From contig NZ_CP104854.1 of NCBI RefSeq assembly GCF_050916235.1, positions 2,914,001 to 2,978,000 on the forward strand: DNA of 64,000 nucleotides, written 5' to 3'. The notes under the pieces are model-generated. The model was not told the origin of the DNA, did no database searches, and saw only the letters and a program-made list of their open reading frames with translations. Position numbers and translations under genes: made by a program. This document shows, piece by piece, positions 1-8,020 of this stretch (the first letter of the stretch is position 1; each line of letters begins with the position of its first letter). The DNA is from Maridesulfovibrio sp050916235 (GTDB lineage Bacteria > Desulfobacterota > Desulfovibrionia > Desulfovibrionales > Desulfovibrionaceae).

Positions 1-1
1 G

Positions 2-250
2 CGGGATCTTTACCGCTGGGACATTTACGACCAGGCCGAATATCTGGGTGTGCTGATCGACCTCGGGCGGCTGGAAGAGGCCGGAGTTTTCCGGGAGTCT
101 GTCCGCAGGCGTTTTTCTCGTGGCGGCAGGTGGTGGTGTCGTATCGATTACATCGGCCGCCGCTGGGGCAGGGGATTTCTGCGTTGGGGGATCATGCCCT
201 TTCATTATCAGAGTGCCCGGCTGGATACGCTTTGCCGGGACAGGGGATAG
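2..250 (+). CDS. C-terminal end of an unrecognised protein (5' partial)
   Basis: An open frame enters from the left edge (first full codon at position 2) and ends at TAG 248-250, three bases before the ATG of the asparagine-synthase-like gene. The visible 82 residues begin RDLYRWDIYDQAEYLG. They are rich in Arg, Trp and Gly towards the end and show no Cys cluster, membrane segment or motif that I recognise. The tight spacing suggests co-transcription with the next gene, which would fit a surface-polysaccharide or small-molecule modification operon, but that is inference. The gene start lies outside the window. Confidence 0.6.
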   Translation, partial: RDLYRWDIYDQAEYLGVLIDLGRLEEAGVFRESVRRRFSRGGRWWCRIDYIGRRWGRGFLRWGIMPFHYQSARLDTLCRDRG

Positions 251-253
251 CTT

Positions 254-2119
254 ATGTGCGGAATTATCGGGATAGTGCATCCGGGAAGCGTAAAACCTGA
301 CGGGTCGGAAGGGCTCGCGGTTTCCGGGGCCATCGACCTTATAGGCCATCGCGGTCCTGACGGGCGCGGCGTGGAATCTGTCAATGTCGCCGGTCATGCG
401 GTCGAGTTCGGGCATACTCGGCTTTCCATTCTTGATCTGTCTCCGGCCGGGGCCCAGCCCATGTTCAGCCGCGACCGCCGCTGGCTGGTGACCTTCAACG
501 GCGAGATCTACAACCATATTTCCATTCGCGCGAATCTCGCCGGGCCGTTCCGGGGAACTTCCGACACCGAGACTCTGGTGGAGTCCCTTGCCGCATTCGG
601 CCTGAGGCGGACCGTGGAGAAGCTCGACGGCATGTTCGCCTTTGCCGCGCTCGATACCGTGGAGGGGCGGCTGCATATCGTGCGCGATCCTTACGGCATC
701 AAACCCGTATATTATACCGAACACGGGCCGCTGTGTTTTGCTTCGGAGATAAAGGCCCTGCTGGCATTGAGCGGTCTGGTTCCCGAACCGGATATGCAGG
801 CCCTGCAGACTTACCTGACCCTGCGCTTTGTGCCTTCGCCGGCCACTGTTTTCAAGGGTGTGCAGAGGCTGCGTCCCGGGCATGTGCTTACATATGATCT
901 TGCCGGGGGCAGCAGGGAAATTTCCAGTTACATCACGGAACAGAAGGACGTGTTTGCAGGAAGCCTTGCCGAGGCCTGCGACGAGTACCGCGACAGGCTG
1001 GAACAGGCGGTGCAGAGCCAGTTGCTCTCCGATGTGCCTGTCGGTGTGCTTCTTTCCGGCGGCATTGATTCGGCTCTTGTGGCGGCCATGGCGGTGCGGC
1101 ACAAGCCGGGGCTGGCCGGTTTTACTGTTGGTTTTGAGAAGGGCGTTTCCGAATGCGAGATTGATGATGCGGCCCATACTGCCGCCGTGCTGGGTATGAG
1201 ACATGAATATGTCCGGCTGGGAGCCGGGGACCTGCTCGATTGCGTGCAGGATGTGGCGAAGTCGGTGGAGGAGCCGCTGGGGACTACTTCCATGCTGGCC
1301 ATGTGGCATCTTTCCGCTCTGGCGCGGCGGGATGTTACCGTGGTGCTTACCGGGCAGGGCAGTGATGAACCCTGGGGCGGGTATCTTCTTTATCAGGCCG
1401 AGCTGCTGCGTGGCAGGATTCCCTTTCCCTCGCTGGTGGGCGGTCTTTCCGGGCTGGTTGACCGTATCCCCCGCCTGCCTGACGCTGTCTACCGGGGTAT
1501 GCACATGGTCGGCATAGCCGATGAGGCCGAACGGTTCTGTGAGGCCCGGGCTTTGTTCACTGCTGACGAACGGAAGCTGCTGACCGGAAGTCGCGACAGC
1601 GGACAGGCTGTAGCCGGAATCCGCTACTGGCTGGAGTCCCTGCGCGGGCTTGCCATGGAGTCGACCGAGAGGATGATGCGGGTTGATACGCGCATGAACC
1701 TGCCCGACGACCTGCTGCTTTACGGCGACAAGATAACCATGGCCGTGGCTCTTGAGGCCCGCGTTCCCATGCTTGATCTGCAGCTTATGAAATTTGTGAA
1801 TTCCCTGCCGCTTGAATATCGGGTGCGGCTTGGGCGGCGCAAGGTTGTTCATAAGGAGATGGCCCTGCGCTACCTGCCTTCAGAAATCGTGAACCGCCCG
1901 AAGAAGGGGTTCAAGATACCCTTCGGCACATTGGCCCGGACAGACTGGAAGGATTACCTGCACAGCGTGCTGCTGGGCAACGGTGCGAAATATCTTTCAG
2001 CCATTGAACGCCGGGGTGTGCAGCTGATCTGGGACCGACACCAGAGCGGTGAGCGGGACTGCTCCCGTCAGCTTTTCGCCCTGATGATGCTGGGCTGCTG
2101 CTTTGAGGGGATGGAGTAA
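254..2119 (+). CDS. asnB: Asparagine synthase (glutamine-hydrolysing) family protein
   Basis: A 621-residue class II glutamine amidotransferase. After Met removal the protein starts with Cys2 (MCGIIGIV), the N-terminal nucleophile that releases ammonia from glutamine. Residues 1-210 form the glutaminase domain (RGPDG, FNGEIYNH, RDPYGIKP). Residues 240-600 form the synthetase domain, with the ATP-pyrophosphatase P-loop SGGIDSA at 268-274 and a GQGSDEPWGGY segment. The family converts aspartate, ATP and glutamine to asparagine, or amidates other carboxylates; AsnB homologues inside polysaccharide clusters often act on sugar acids. The length is normal for bacterial AsnB. The ATG follows the upstream stop by three bases, so the two are probably one operon. 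Strict asparagine synthesis versus another substrate cannot be settled here. Confidence 0.88.
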   Translation: MCGIIGIVHPGSVKPDGSEGLAVSGAIDLIGHRGPDGRGVESVNVAGHAVEFGHTRLSILDLSPAGAQPMFSRDRRWLVTFNGEIYNHISIRANLAGPFRGTSDTETLVESLAAFGLRRTVEKLDGMFAFAALDTVEGRLHIVRDPYGIKPVYYTEHGPLCFASEIKALLALSGLVPEPDMQALQTYLTLRFVPSPATVFKGVQRLRPGHVLTYDLAGGSREISSYITEQKDVFAGSLAEACDEYRDRLEQAVQSQLLSDVPVGVLLSGGIDSALVAAMAVRHKPGLAGFTVGFEKGVSECEIDDAAHTAAVLGMRHEYVRLGAGDLLDCVQDVAKSVEEPLGTTSMLAMWHLSALARRDVTVVLTGQGSDEPWGGYLLYQAELLRGRIPFPSLVGGLSGLVDRIPRLPDAVYRGMHMVGIADEAERFCEARALFTADERKLLTGSRDSGQAVAGIRYWLESLRGLAMESTERMMRVDTRMNLPDDLLLYGDKITMAVALEARVPMLDLQLMKFVNSLPLEYRVRLGRRKVVHKEMALRYLPSEIVNRPKKGFKIPFGTLARTDWKDYLHSVLLGNGAKYLSAIERRGVQLIWDRHQSGERDCSRQLFALMMLGCCFEGME

Positions 2120-2232
2120 GTCACTGTCTCTTTACGGATGGATCAATGTTCGGGGTAACAAAGAGAGTTCATCCATTGGTAAGCACTCATTTTCAATAAA
2201 GGCAGTGACTCACCCCTCCGAATGTATGATGT

Positions 2233-2256
2233 GTTCCCGGCGGGAACTTTATTTTA
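2233..2256 (+). terminator. Terminator of the asnB transcript
   Basis: A GTTCCC / GGGAAC stem with a GGC loop is followed on the plus strand by TTTATTTT. It lies about 115 bases after the asnB stop and touches the stop codon of the convergent DUF554 gene. Confidence 0.55.
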
Positions 2257-2967
2257 AGGCATAAGTATGGACCACGCCCACGACATGGGCATGACAATAA
2301 GCAGGGCCGGAATCATGCTGGCAACGGGAAACTGTTTTATCCCGCAGATACGAAAGCCGGTAGCCAGCATGATGAGACCGCCGCATGCGGAGAAGTCAGC
2401 CAGCATATCAGGTGTCGTCAGAGGAAGGATCAGCGCTGATGCAAGGTAAAGCAGGGACTGGACAGTAAATTGCGGTACCACCAGCAGCCCCAGCGAATAT
2501 CCCATGGTTGAAGCGAATATGGCTGCGGTGAATAGGTCCAGGATGGATTTGACAATGAGCAGGGTCGGGTCTCCGGTCATCCCCTCGCTCATGGAGCCGT
2601 AAATTCCTGTTCCGCTGACACAGAACAGAACAAGAAGTGCGACGAACTTTTCCAGAAATTCATGCTGGTTCATCGTGTCGGTCGGGGGTACTATTTTCTC
2701 CACCCACGCTTTGGCGTGTCCGGCGGCTTTCTGGATTATCCTTTCCAACTGTACGAGTTCGCCGAAAAGCGATCCCAGCACGAGAGCAAGTACAACCGGT
2801 GCAAGGAACTTTACCTTGACGATCATAGCCACGCCGAGGCCCATGGAAGCGCAGCCGAAAACCATTGGCATCTGCATGCGGATGTTGGGGTTGAGCTTCG
2901 GGCCGATCAGCGCGCCGGAAATACTTCCGGCCAGCAGACATGCTCCGTTAACATAAGGTCCAATCAT
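2254..2967 (-). CDS. DUF554 family membrane protein
   Basis: A 237-residue inner-membrane protein matching the DUF554 (YdfK/YqgA) family. It starts MIGPYVNGACLLAGSISGAL and carries GALIGPKL, a GxxxGxxxGELVQLE segment and about six to seven hydrophobic helices rich in Gly and Ala. No biochemical role is firmly established for the family; it is assumed to be a transporter or channel. It lies 124 bases downstream of the DUF190 gene on the same strand and probably shares its transcript. It is convergent with asnB. Confidence 0.8.
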   Translation of the reverse strand: MIGPYVNGACLLAGSISGALIGPKLNPNIRMQMPMVFGCASMGLGVAMIVKVKFLAPVVLALVLGSLFGELVQLERIIQKAAGHAKAWVEKIVPPTDTMNQHEFLEKFVALLVLFCVSGTGIYGSMSEGMTGDPTLLIVKSILDLFTAAIFASTMGYSLGLLVVPQFTVQSLLYLASALILPLTTPDMLADFSACGGLIMLATGFRICGIKQFPVASMIPALLIVMPMSWAWSILMP

Positions 2968-3091
2968 ATTTATTCCTCTTGTGGCCGACTACGGGGCGGA
3001 CCACATTCTTTATGGAAAACAGTGCTGCAGCGCAGCCGTCCGGATCTGCCGGAAGGATTACGGATGAGTCTGTTTCATGGGTGGCAAGTCT

Positions 3092-3412
3092 TCAGCGTTC
3101 TGCGGTGAAACCGAATTCGACTTCCGACTTCGTATAAAACACGCGGAGGCGGTTTTCCTCGATGCGGGCCATCAGGGCTTCGTATTCAGCTGGCGTGAGA
3201 GCGATGGTGACCTGGAGGGGCTGGTCTTCGAGGTCAAAGTAGTTTTCGGAATGAAACTGTCCGTCGTGTCCGAAGCCTTCCTTGCCGGAAAACAAAGTTG
3301 CTCCGCCGACGCCTATTTTTCTGGCTTCTTCGATTATCCATCTGGCTAAGGGGATTTCTTCGTGGGTGCGATTGCGCTGGGTGAAGAAAGTTACAGAATA
3401 TCCTTTTTGCAT
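3092..3412 (-). CDS. DUF190 family protein
   Basis: A 106-residue soluble protein with the DUF190 (PF02641) pattern: a GYSVTFFTQ strand near the start, the middle segment EEARKIGVGGATLFSGKEGFGHDG (quoted in part: GATLFSGKEGFG) and a C-terminal strand ending in EVEFGF. The fold resembles PII-like or ferredoxin-like proteins. DUF190 genes often accompany the CrcB/Fluc fluoride exporter; here the neighbour is the membrane protein DUF554 and no crcB is present. A GGAG nine bases before the ATG supports this start. The function is unknown; a small-ligand-binding regulator of the adjacent membrane protein is a reasonable guess. Confidence 0.8.
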   Translation of the reverse strand: MQKGYSVTFFTQRNRTHEEIPLARWIIEEARKIGVGGATLFSGKEGFGHDGQFHSENYFDLEDQPLQVTIALTPAEYEALMARIEENRLRVFYTKSEVEFGFTAER

Positions 3413-3762
3413 TTACTGGTGCTCCGTCATTTGTGCAGTAATCGCGGTGGCCGGAATGGTGTGCCCAGTTCCGGAATTCAAAAATGCAATTCCCTTCCGG
3501 CAGATGCCGGTACAGGATTTGTGCTGTCACTTGGGGGCATAGGGGCATTAATGGCCCGCTTTTCTGGAATTATCAGGCAGATCAGCTCGGCCGGGGGTAC
3601 TCCGCTCTGCCTGAAACGTATAAACGAATGAAAAACAGTCGAAGCGGCCGGATGTCCGGCGCAATGAAGGCGTGAGTAATCCGTTTGATCCGTTTGCTGT
3701 TTCAATTATACCAGCATGGATCTATTAACAATGATCTGCGTCACTGAGAGGATTCAACCGAG
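3413..3762. other. Intergenic region upstream of DUF190
   Basis: 350 bases between the DUF190 start and the end of the Crp/Fnr regulator gene. Short open frames on both strands have no ribosome site and no family-like composition. I looked for a fluoride-riboswitch consensus before the DUF190 gene and did not see one. An imperfect dyad with AGGCAG / CTGCCT arms lies at about 3575-3613. Confidence 0.5.
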
Positions 3763-4455
3763 CTAGAGAAGAAAGAATGGATTGGAGGAAAGTTCGTTGA
3801 ACTGTACTTTGTCAAGGATTGTGATGTTGCCCCTTGATTTTGAAATAAGTCCGGCATTCTGGAGATGGGAAATAACCCGGGCAGCAGTTTCCCGGGAAAC
3901 CCCGGTCAGCTCCGCAATGTCGGCATTGGTCAGGGGCAGTTCCGGGCCGATGCGCGAAGCCAGCATTGCCAGCGTGTTCATGATCCGCGTCTCGGCACTC
4001 TTGTCGATAATGTCCAGCAGACGCGTGTATGCTCCATCCAGAAGGTCACCCATTGTGCCGAGAATCCCTATGGCCACTTCAGGGTGGTTGAACACCCACT
4101 GACTGAATATGTTACATGGAATGGCAATTACAGTAGTGCGTTCTGCGACCCTTGCGGAAAAAAAGTGGGGCCGGGATTTGAAACAGACAATTGAATTGAG
4201 CGGGACTCCTTTCACTGCAATCATATAGGTGAAGTTTTTCCCGGTTGGGGATTCTTTGGACAGAACGACCCTGCCGCTCTCCACAAGATAGTAGTATGCG
4301 GAATTGTCTCCGGCGCTGAAAATATATTCCCCTTTTTCGAAATGGAATCGCTGGGCGTTTTCAGCAAGTTCGTTAAGTTCTGAGTGGTCTGCGAGATTTA
4401 AATTCAGGTCCAGCTTAAGAATTTCCAGTATTGCTGTTTCATTGGCCATATTCAT
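3763..4455 (-). CDS. Crp/Fnr family transcriptional regulator
   Basis: A 230-residue regulator. Residues 10-130 form a cyclic-nucleotide-binding-type beta-roll (FEKGEYIFSAGDNSAYYYLVESG region). A long dimer helix follows, and residues 170-215 hold a winged helix-turn-helix with the recognition segment TGVSRETAARVISHL. The Fnr-type N-terminal Cys cluster is absent and only two isolated Cys are present, so a simple [4Fe-4S] oxygen sensor is unlikely; a small-molecule or haem ligand is possible. Two ATGs (4455 and 4449) are in frame. The second has GGGA at better spacing and may be the true start. The likely regulated region upstream contains a 16-bp palindrome at 4738-4753 and is now bounded by the ISL3 insertion. 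Confidence 0.85.
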   Translation of the reverse strand: MNMANETAILEILKLDLNLNLADHSELNELAENAQRFHFEKGEYIFSAGDNSAYYYLVESGRVVLSKESPTGKNFTYMIAVKGVPLNSIVCFKSRPHFFSARVAERTTVIAIPCNIFSQWVFNHPEVAIGILGTMGDLLDGAYTRLLDIIDKSAETRIMNTLAMLASRIGPELPLTNADIAELTGVSRETAARVISHLQNAGLISKSRGNITILDKVQFNELSSNPFFLL

Positions 4456-4817
4456 ATCCCGTTTTTATATTTTGCATTTATGGTGCAGCGGTTTGCCGTT
4501 CGCCGCAAATATCCAGCTGATTCTGCCGTGCTTTCCGCGATGTTCAGCGTTCTTCGCAGCAACTCTTTAAGCTGATGGATTCAGGACATCCACCTGATCA
4601 GTGGAAACGAGAATACATAATTAGTTTGCAGTTGTTGATATTTTGAAGCGGGTAAATTCATTTATGTGAAAGGATCCGGATAGGTTTTGGGCGTCGGCAG
4701 ACATGTAGTTTAATATCTGTCTGGAAATTTTAATGGTTTTTGTGCGCACAAAACAGGGGGGAGAATTCGTTTGGGGTGTTTTTATTCAAAAAATACAGTC
4801 AGATATGTGTTTGTTGA
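4456..4817. other. Intergenic region between Crp/Fnr gene and ISL3 element
   Basis: About 360 bases, A+T-rich, with no plausible gene. It should hold the promoter of the minus-strand Crp/Fnr regulator. Its main feature is the perfect palindrome at 4738-4753. Confidence 0.5.
4738..4753. promoter_or_regulatory. Perfect 16-bp palindrome, candidate operator
   Basis: TTTTGTGCGCACAAAA is a perfect inverted repeat about 283 bases upstream of the Crp/Fnr gene start. The size, symmetry and TGTG/CACA arms are typical of dimeric winged-helix regulator sites (Crp/Fnr or Rex-like). The cognate factor is not known. Confidence 0.4.
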
Positions 4818-4825
4818 GTTGTCTG
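4818..4825. repeat. Left target-site duplication of the ISL3 element
   Basis: GTTGTCTG directly precedes the left inverted repeat and is repeated exactly at 6187-6194. ISL3-family elements typically create 8-bp duplications. Confidence 0.9.
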
Positions 4826-6186
4826 GGCTCTACCTCAAAGAAAGGGGCGATGAAGAATCCTGACAAAAAGAAAGGCATACCGAACCGACTCGATATGCCC
4901 TATAAATGACCAAATTTCCTACCACAGAAAAGAGGTCAATTTATGGATCGGATTTTAATAGGTCTTCCCGATTTTGCAATCAAAAAGGTGGTTTCGTATT
5001 TTCCTATAATTCTTGAGGTAGCATGGACGGGTAAGCCCGTTTGCCCGCGATGCAGAAGTTCTTCTTTTCGTATCAAGGATACTTTCCAGCGATTCATCAA
5101 GAGCATCCCGCATAACGGTCGAGCATCGATTTTGCGAGTAAAATGCCACAAGCATCACTGCATGGGTTGCGGTCGCTATTACAACACCCACATGGACGGA
5201 ATCAAGAAGTGGAGCCGTTCAACAGAGTTGCTTAAACACGAAGTTTTTCGGCAGTACAACAACGGCTCATGTAACAAGACAATTGCCCGCGAAAACGGGA
5301 TCGGCGTTTCCAGCTTGGAGCGATTTTATCATCAGGTCATCGACCTGAAAGCCCGGCAACGCAGCAACTGGAAATGTCCTCGTTATCTCGGAATTGATGA
5401 ACATCGTTTCACCCGTAAAGTCGGTTTTTCAACAACGTTTTGCGACCTTGCAAACAACAAGATTTTTGACATAGCTATGGGCCGTAGTGCTGCTGAATTA
5501 CTCCCTTTTCTCAGGAATCTTAAAGGACGGAGTAAGGTAAAAGTAGTCTGCATCGATATGAATTCTGCTTATCGGCATATGGTCAAAACTTGGTTTCCGA
5601 ATGCTCGAATTGTCTCGGATCGTTTCCACGTTATTCGGCTGGTAAACCAGCATTTCACCAAGACATGCAAGCTGATCGATGAAGAAAATATTTCATATGG
5701 TCGAGGTGGAATTATGCGGGCCATGCTGTGTCGGCAGGACCGTTTAACCGATAAAAGGAAAGATCTTTTATCCAAATATTTTGAGGTACAACCGGCTATC
5801 GAAAGTATTTACCATTTCTGCCATGAGCTTAACGATTTGCTCAGGATCAGGGCACAAAATGGTAGTAGTTGCAAAAAATACATTTTCGAATTGCTTGATA
5901 AAATCAATCAACTTCAGCAGAGTCCTTTTGCTCCGCTTAGAACGCTGGGCAGAACTCTGAACAGTTGGAAAGAGGAAGTGGCTCGAATGTTTCGCTACGG
6001 CAAAAGCAACGGAACAACCGAAGGATTTCATCGCAAGATGAAGCTTATCCAGAGGCGGGCATACGGGTTTAGAAACTTTGAAAACTATCGGCTGCGTGTG
6101 CGGGTTTTGTGCGGGTAGTCGAGATTTGAATCAACGGTTGGAAATTTGATCAGTCGGGCTTCTGCCCCTTTGTTCGGTGTAGACCC
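4826..6186 (+). mobile_element. ISL3-family insertion sequence, complete
   Basis: A 1361-bp element. The terminal inverted repeats are GGCTCTACCTCAAAGAAAGG... at 4826-4848 and the complement of GGGTCTACACCGAACAAAGG... at 6164-6186, matching at 18 of 23 positions. It carries one ISL3 transposase gene in one frame with no stop. The flanking 8-bp direct repeats GTTGTCTG (4818-4825 and 6187-6194) are identical, which points to a recent and unrearranged insertion. The insertion site is just downstream of the terminator of the first tRNA-Leu gene. Confidence 0.93.
4943..6118 (+). CDS. ISL3 family transposase
   Basis: 391 residues. An N-terminal zinc-binding domain has CPRC near residue 32 and a second CxxC (CMGCGRYY) near residue 74. 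A helix-turn-helix follows (KTIARENGIGVSSLERFYHQV), then the DDE catalytic domain with LGIDEH (first Asp), VCIDMNSAYR (second Asp) and a C-terminal NGTTEGFHRKMKLIQRRAYGFRNF segment that carries the catalytic Glu. Length and order are those of intact ISL3 transposases. AGAGG lies nine bases before the ATG. The gene fills the element, so it should supply transposition activity by itself. Confidence 0.95.
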   Translation: MDRILIGLPDFAIKKVVSYFPIILEVAWTGKPVCPRCRSSSFRIKDTFQRFIKSIPHNGRASILRVKCHKHHCMGCGRYYNTHMDGIKKWSRSTELLKHEVFRQYNNGSCNKTIARENGIGVSSLERFYHQVIDLKARQRSNWKCPRYLGIDEHRFTRKVGFSTTFCDLANNKIFDIAMGRSAAELLPFLRNLKGRSKVKVVCIDMNSAYRHMVKTWFPNARIVSDRFHVIRLVNQHFTKTCKLIDEENISYGRGGIMRAMLCRQDRLTDKRKDLLSKYFEVQPAIESIYHFCHELNDLLRIRAQNGSSCKKYIFELLDKINQLQQSPFAPLRTLGRTLNSWKEEVARMFRYGKSNGTTEGFHRKMKLIQRRAYGFRNFENYRLRVRVLCG

Positions 6187-6194
6187 GTTGTCTG
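6187..6194. repeat. Right target-site duplication of the ISL3 element
   Basis: GTTGTCTG, identical to 4818-4825, immediately follows the right inverted repeat. Confidence 0.9.
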
Positions 6195-6210
6195 AAATTT
6201 TTGATTTAGG

Positions 6211-6249
6211 CAAAAAAATAGGTGTCACAGCCTGTTGGCTGTGACACCT
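6211..6249 (-). terminator. Terminator of the downstream tRNA-Leu gene
   Basis: A perfect 12-bp stem GGTGTCACAGCC / GGCTGTGACACC (6221-6232 and 6237-6248) with a four-base loop. Read on the minus strand it is followed by a run of seven T (6212-6218). It ends the transcript of the tRNA at 6257-6343. Confidence 0.88.
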
Positions 6250-6256
6250 GGAAATA

Positions 6257-6343
6257 TGGTGCCGAAGAGAAGACTCGAACTTCCACGGGGGAACCCCCAC
6301 TAGACCCTGAACCTAGCGTGTCTACCAATTCCACCACTTCGGC
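6257..6343 (-). tRNA. tRNA-Leu (anticodon CAG), copy 1
   Basis: 87 nt including an encoded CCA. The acceptor arms are GCCGAAG / CTTCGGC, the D-arm is GTGGAATTGGTAGACAC, and the anticodon loop TTCAGGG in a CTAGG/TCTAG stem gives CAG. A long variable arm (GTGGGGGTTCCCCCGTG region) is the class II feature expected of tRNA-Leu. The T-arm is GAAGTTCGAGTCTTC. It decodes CUG, a frequent codon in this window. It is identical in sequence to the copy at 6472-6558. Confidence 0.96.
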
Positions 6344-6355
6344 ACGGCGAAGTCA

Positions 6356-6384
6356 TGTATATGTATATGGAGGGGGTTTGGCAA
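6356..6384 (-). promoter_or_regulatory. Sigma-70 promoter of tRNA-Leu copy 1
   Basis: On the minus strand TTGCCA (6379-6384) and TATACA (6356-6361) are separated by 17 bases, just upstream of the mature 5' end at 6343. A second TATACA overlaps the spacer. Confidence 0.7.
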
Positions 6385-6424
6385 GAACTTTTTTCAGAAA
6401 AATCCGGCTGCTGGGTATTTAAAA

Positions 6425-6460
6425 TGAAAAAAGCCGCAATCTTGATGATTGCGGCTTTCT
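6425..6460 (-). terminator. Terminator of the upstream tRNA-Leu gene
   Basis: An 11-bp stem AAGCCGCAATC / GATTGCGGCTT (6431-6441 and 6447-6457) with loop TTGAT. Read on the minus strand it runs into a T-rich tail. It ends the transcript of the tRNA at 6472-6558. Confidence 0.85.
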
Positions 6461-6471
6461 TGCTTGCAGGA

Positions 6472-6558
6472 TGGTGCCGAAGAGAAGACTCGAACTTCCA
6501 CGGGGGAACCCCCACTAGACCCTGAACCTAGCGTGTCTACCAATTCCACCACTTCGGC
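6472..6558 (-). tRNA. tRNA-Leu (anticodon CAG), copy 2
   Basis: 87 nt, identical to the copy at 6257-6343, with an encoded CCA, a long variable arm and anticodon CAG. It has its own promoter and terminator, so the pair is two independent transcription units and not one dicistronic transcript. The near-identical flanks (GGCGAA-GTC-TGTATATG on the 5' side) suggest a tandem duplication of the whole unit. Confidence 0.96.
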
Positions 6559-6570
6559 ACGGCGAAAGTC

Positions 6571-6599
6571 TGTATATGGACATGCCGGAAATTTTGCAA
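6571..6599 (-). promoter_or_regulatory. Sigma-70 promoter of tRNA-Leu copy 2
   Basis: On the minus strand TTGCAA (6594-6599), a 17-base spacer, then TATACA (6571-6576), placed just before the tRNA 5' end at 6558. Confidence 0.72.
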
Positions 6600-6654
6600 G
6601 CTTTTTTTCGTGTTAAAATCCGGTTCAACCTGAAAAAGAGAGGGAGGATAAAAT

Positions 6655-6702
6655 TTCGCCGCCCGTCCACCACTGCCGGTAGGGCAGCGGTGGACGGGCG
6701 GT
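6655..6702 (-). terminator. Hairpin terminator after citrate synthase
   Basis: A long G+C-rich inverted repeat, GCCCGTCCACCACTGCC (6661-6677) with its near-perfect complement at 6683-6699 and a short loop. It lies about 30 bases after the citrate synthase stop. The T-tract on the minus strand is imperfect. Confidence 0.65.
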
Positions 6703-6730
6703 TTCGGTAGGTATTTATCTATGTTGGCAG

Positions 6731-8020
6731 CTATTTTCTGAAATCAATGGGCACGTAGTGGCGGGTTGTTTCGCCGGTATATATCTGACGTGGACGGTTT
6801 ATTCTGGTGTTGGTGTTGGTGTAATCCTCGTACCAGTGGGCGATCCAGCCGGGCATGCGGCCGATGGCGAACATCACCGGGAACATGGCGACCGGGATGC
6901 CCAGTGCGCGCAGGATGATGCCGGAATAGAAGTCCACGTTGGGGTAGAGCTTTCTTTCGATGAAGTAATCGTCGGAAAGAGCCCGTTCTTCCAGTTTCAT
7001 GGCGATTTCGAGCTGGTGGTCACTGAATCCCTGGTTCAGCAGGTCGTGAGTGGCCTTCTTGAGAATTTTCGCGCGCGGGTCGAAGCTCTTGTAGATGCGA
7101 TGCCCGAAGCCCATGAGGCGGCACTCTTTTTTCTTAACCTTCTCGATGTACTCATCAATGGTGAAATCGCCGTTGTTGATATGGTCGAGCATTTCGATAA
7201 CCGCAGCGTTGGCTCCGCCGTGCAGTCTGCCCCAGAGAGCACAGATACCGGAAGACACGGAAGCGAATATGTTGGCCTGTGTTGATCCGACCATGCGCAC
7301 GGTGGAGGTGGAGCAGTTCTGCTCGTGGTCTGCGTGCAGCTGGAAGATGAGCGAAAGTGCGTTAACAGCTTCCTTGGGCGGGTCATACTGCTTGTAGGGG
7401 ATGGAGAACATCATGTGCAGGAAGTTGTGGCAGTAGCTCAGGTCCGGGTCGGGATACACAAAGCAGCGACCGATGGACTTGCGGTATGAGAAAGCCGCAA
7501 TGGTCCTGACCTTGGAGATGATCTTACCCACGGAAAGGAAAAATTCCGATTTGTTTTTGATGTCGTAGAGGTCCGGGTGATAGCTGCCAAGCGCGTTGAT
7601 AACCGCAGAAAGGATGGCCATGGGCTGGTTCTTGTGGGTGGGGAAGCCCTCGAAATGGTGGCGCAGGTCCTCGTGGATGAGTTCTTCCGCTGTCAGCAGG
7701 GCACTGAAACGGGTCAGGTCCTCTTTCTTGGGAAGTTCACCGAAAATGAGCAGCCATGCTGTTTCAATAAAGTTGCCGTGTTCGGCAAGCTCTTCGATGG
7801 GATAGCCGCGGTAGCGGAGAATTCCGTTTTCACCGTCAACAAAGGTGATGTTGCTGGTACAGGAACCGGTATTGGCGTAACCGGGGTCAAAGGTAATGAG
7901 TCCGCTCTGCGCTCGGAGTTGGGTGACGTCGATGCCTATTTCGCCTTCAGAGCCTTTGATTACAGGCAGTTCATATTCTTTGCCGTCGTATGATAGAATG
8001 GCTGTCTTTTGATCACTCAT
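6731..8020 (-). CDS. gltA: Citrate synthase (type II)
   Basis: A 429-residue protein that condenses acetyl-CoA and oxaloacetate to citrate. It has the type II N-terminal beta region (YDGKEYELPVIKGSEGEIGID, quoted in part), RYRGYPIEELAEHGNF, the HADHEQN segment, GRLHGGANAAVIEML (active-site His) and MGFGHRIYKSFDPRA (second His and CoA loop), plus NVDFYSGI with the catalytic Asp. An open frame runs 28 codons further upstream. The ATG at 8018-8020 is chosen because CCGGAGG lies ten bases before it and family similarity starts at MSDQKTAIL. In incomplete-cycle sulfate reducers this enzyme feeds the oxidative branch to 2-oxoglutarate for glutamate synthesis. Confidence 0.96.
   Translation of the reverse strand: MSDQKTAILSYDGKEYELPVIKGSEGEIGIDVTQLRAQSGLITFDPGYANTGSCTSNITFVDGENGILRYRGYPIEELAEHGNFIETAWLLIFGELPKKEDLTRFSALLTAEELIHEDLRHHFEGFPTHKNQPMAILSAVINALGSYHPDLYDIKNKSEFFLSVGKIISKVRTIAAFSYRKSIGRCFVYPDPDLSYCHNFLHMMFSIPYKQYDPPKEAVNALSLIFQLHADHEQNCSTSTVRMVGSTQANIFASVSSGICALWGRLHGGANAAVIEMLDHINNGDFTIDEYIEKVKKKECRLMGFGHRIYKSFDPRAKILKKATHDLLNQGFSDHQLEIAMKLEERALSDDYFIERKLYPNVDFYSGIILRALGIPVAMFPVMFAIGRMPGWIAHWYEDYTNTNTRINRPRQIYTGETTRHYVPIDFRK

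Noticed and set aside
3413..3762. Possible fluoride riboswitch before the DUF190 gene
   Set aside because: I looked for the conserved CTGATG...CTCCTAC end and the pairing pattern on the minus strand and did not find them.
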